From Novosphingobium capsulatum NBRC 12533 (GTDB lineage: Bacteria; Pseudomonadota; Alphaproteobacteria; Sphingomonadales; Sphingomonadaceae), in contig NZ_BCYV01000012.1 in NCBI RefSeq assembly GCF_001598375.1, positions 1 to 64,000 on the forward strand: 64,000 nt of DNA, in the 5' to 3' direction. Of this stretch, positions 62,591 through 64,000 are shown piece by piece; the stretch's first letter is position 1; each line of letters starts with the position of its first letter. Below the pieces are notes generated by a model, which searched no databases, was not told the DNA's origin, and saw only the letters and a list, made by a program, of their open reading frames with translations. Made by a program: the position numbers and the translations under genes.

Positions 62591-63697
62591 TCATCCCGCA
62601 TGCCGCGCGATTTCCTCGGCAATATGCCCGCGCCACAGGGCGGCAAGCAGGTCGGTTTGGGCAATCAGGCCGAGGAAGCGGCCTTGCCCGTCCACCACCA
62701 CGGCTTCGCGGTGCAGGCCTCCCGACAGGATCGGCAGCAGTTCATCGATCGCACGGTCCGGGCTGGCCAGGCACGGGGCTGCGTCCATCACAGACGCAAC
62801 CGTTGCATCCTGCCCAGCGCTGGCGGCGGCCACAGCCAGTTGGTCGGCGCGCAACAGGCCGGCAACATGGCCGTCGGCCCGCACCACCGGCAGGCTTTCG
62901 CCATGGGCAGCCAGCGTGCGCGCCGCCACATCCAACAGCGCGTCGGGGGCGATCGTGGTGGCGTCAGCCCGCATGATCTGTTCGCAGCGGATAACCCCGT
63001 GCAGGCGGCGATAGGCGCGCCCCTCCACCTGGCGAAACAGCGCGTCGAGGTCTTCGCTGCTGACGTCGAGCAGTTCATCGTATTGCGCCAGCACCGCTTC
63101 CACGTCCGCCATGGTGTAGCCGGCGGCCGGCGCAGTAGCAGGGTCTGCCACGGCGCGAACATGGTGGGGATAATTGCCCCTGGTGGCGAGATTATAAAGC
63201 CAGCCAGCCGCCACCAGCAGCAGGCAGTTGATGGCCACTGGCATCAGCGCGAAATGCCAGCCTGCCGCCGCGATCACCGGGCCACCGATCACCGCCGTCA
63301 GCGCCACGGCGCCGCCGGGCGGATGCAGGCAGCGCAGCAGGCTCATCATCACAATGGCGCTCGCCACCGCCAGGCCGGCTGCCAGCGTCGGATCGCCTAA
63401 AGATCGCGCCCAGAAGATGCCGCACAGCGCCGAAACCGTGTTGCCGCCGATGATCGCCCAGGGCTGCGCCAGCGGGCTGGCCGGCACGCCGAACAGCAGC
63501 ACGGCCGAAGCGCCCATCGGCGCCACCAGCAGCGGCACCGATACCGCCTGCCCGGCGGCCCAGCGATGCATGACAAAGCCCGTGATGAAAATGCCGAACA
63601 CGGCACCGATAAAGGCATGAACCAGCCGCCAGGCCGCCGGGCGCGGCTGCACCCCCGCCCAGCCAAAGGCACCATGCCAACGCGCGCTTGTGCTCAC
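62591..63697 (-). CDS. HPP-family membrane protein with CBS domains
   Basis: A 368-residue protein. Residues 20-175 are an HPP domain of four or more membrane helices with the name-giving LRCLHPPGGAVALTAVIGGP and VPLLVAPMGASAVLLFGVPA. After a linker, two CBS domains (about 235-295 and 300-365) end in EAVVVDGQGRFLGLIAQTDL. HPP proteins have been linked to nitrite or other anion transport; CBS domains bind adenosyl ligands and sense energy state. The start is GTG at 63697. Convergent with the betC regulator. Confidence 0.92.
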   Translation of the reverse strand: MSTSARWHGAFGWAGVQPRPAAWRLVHAFIGAVFGIFITGFVMHRWAAGQAVSVPLLVAPMGASAVLLFGVPASPLAQPWAIIGGNTVSALCGIFWARSLGDPTLAAGLAVASAIVMMSLLRCLHPPGGAVALTAVIGGPVIAAAGWHFALMPVAINCLLLVAAGWLYNLATRGNYPHHVRAVADPATAPAAGYTMADVEAVLAQYDELLDVSSEDLDALFRQVEGRAYRRLHGVIRCEQIMRADATTIAPDALLDVAARTLAAHGESLPVVRADGHVAGLLRADQLAVAAASAGQDATVASVMDAAPCLASPDRAIDELLPILSGGLHREAVVVDGQGRFLGLIAQTDLLAALWRGHIAEEIARHAG

Positions 63698-63726
63698 GCC
63701 CCGTAGTCTCCCCCGTGCATTGTCCC

Positions 63727-64000
63727 TTATCCCTCCTGCGCCGCGCCGCCGATGCGGTCAACGCGCGCCAACAGCGCCGTCAGCATGGGCCGCAAGCGCC
63801 TGATCTCTTCACGGTGCACCGCCGAAAGCGCCGCCAGCGCCGCATCGGCCTGCGGCGTCAACGCCAGCAGCGCCTGGCGGCGATCGTTTGGAGCCGGCCG
63901 CCGCTCTACCAGGCCCAGCGCGACCAGGCGATCGATCAGGCCCGTGACGCTGTGGGGCTTGAGGATCAGCCGCTCGGCCACATGGCCCACGGTTACCGTG
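63727..64000 (-). CDS. MarR-family regulator, N-terminus beyond the window
   Basis: The last 91 codons of a MarR regulator whose frame continues past the right edge. Visible: recognition part TVGHVAERLILKPHSVTGLI, the wing LVERRPAPNDRRQALLALTP and the C-terminal dimer helices. It ends 29 bases before the HPP-CBS start on the same strand, so the two may be co-transcribed. Confidence 0.85.
   Translation of the reverse strand, partial: TVTVGHVAERLILKPHSVTGLIDRLVALGLVERRPAPNDRRQALLALTPQADAALAALSAVHREEIRRLRPMLTALLARVDRIGGAAQEG

Overview
The window is GC-rich, densely coded bacterial chromosome that looks like an alphaproteobacterium of the order Sphingomonadales, most like Novosphingobium or a relative. 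This placement is inferred from gene content: a TonB-dependent receptor with a sphingomonad-style plug start, HWE-type histidine kinases, several Crp/Fnr paralogues, many aromatic-catabolism genes, and frequent ATGA or TGATG gene overlaps. I see no rRNA, tRNA, CRISPR array, transposase or prophage gene.

Left part (1-13.7 kb, mostly minus strand): a nearly complete route from glycine betaine to pyruvate. A Rieske betaine demethylase (gbcA-like) and an 835-residue dimethylglycine dehydrogenase-like flavoprotein are followed by heterotetrameric sarcosine oxidase (soxB-soxD-soxA-soxG). Beyond a plus-strand LysR gene and a PAS-HWE kinase come purU, a prolyl-tRNA-deacylase-like gene and L-serine dehydratase sdaA. 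The missing steps are glyA and a reductase for the Rieske oxygenase. A matching choline-sulfatase module (betC, an MFS carrier and a LysR regulator) lies at the other end (58.7-62.4 kb), so choline-O-sulfate could feed the same route.

14.2-22.5 kb (plus strand): a TonB receptor, a PQQ quinohaemoprotein alcohol dehydrogenase, an APC amino-acid permease and an exported DUF885 protein.

22.6-32.5 kb: an apparently uncharacterised aromatic catabolic locus. On the minus strand are a cytochrome c, a Tat-exported VAO/p-cresol-methylhydroxylase-type flavoprotein, an SDR and an exported metallo-beta-lactamase-fold hydrolase. On the plus strand are a NodD-type LysR regulator, then a flavin monooxygenase, an extradiol dioxygenase, an alpha/beta hydrolase, a cyclase-family hydrolase and a FAH-family enzyme. 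The two intergenic regions flanking the regulator carry related ATC-N9-GAT palindromes, so one regulator may control both operons. This is the best candidate for an undescribed system.

32.7-42.2 kb: a stress or regulatory island with a PRC-barrel protein, three Crp/Fnr paralogues sharing the same recognition-helix core, an SDR, a haemerythrin domain fused in frame to a Gly/Arg/Ser/Asp-rich repeat protein with its own internal start, a HWE-like kinase lacking the phospho-acceptor histidine, a DUF4142 protein and a CinA-type amidase.

42.3-53.0 kb: an mdtABC-type RND efflux operon with an outer-membrane factor, ending in a tail-to-tail coding overlap with a tannase/feruloyl-esterase-family gene.

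53.3-64 kb: tyrosine/phenylpyruvate catabolism (hpd, a VOC protein, fumarylacetoacetase, maleylacetoacetate isomerase, with no homogentisate dioxygenase), an Lrp regulator, a HutC-type regulator without hut genes, the choline-sulfate module, an HPP-CBS membrane protein and a MarR gene cut by the window edge. Starts were moved inward from the longest ORF wherever a ribosome binding site, signal peptide or gene overlap supported it.
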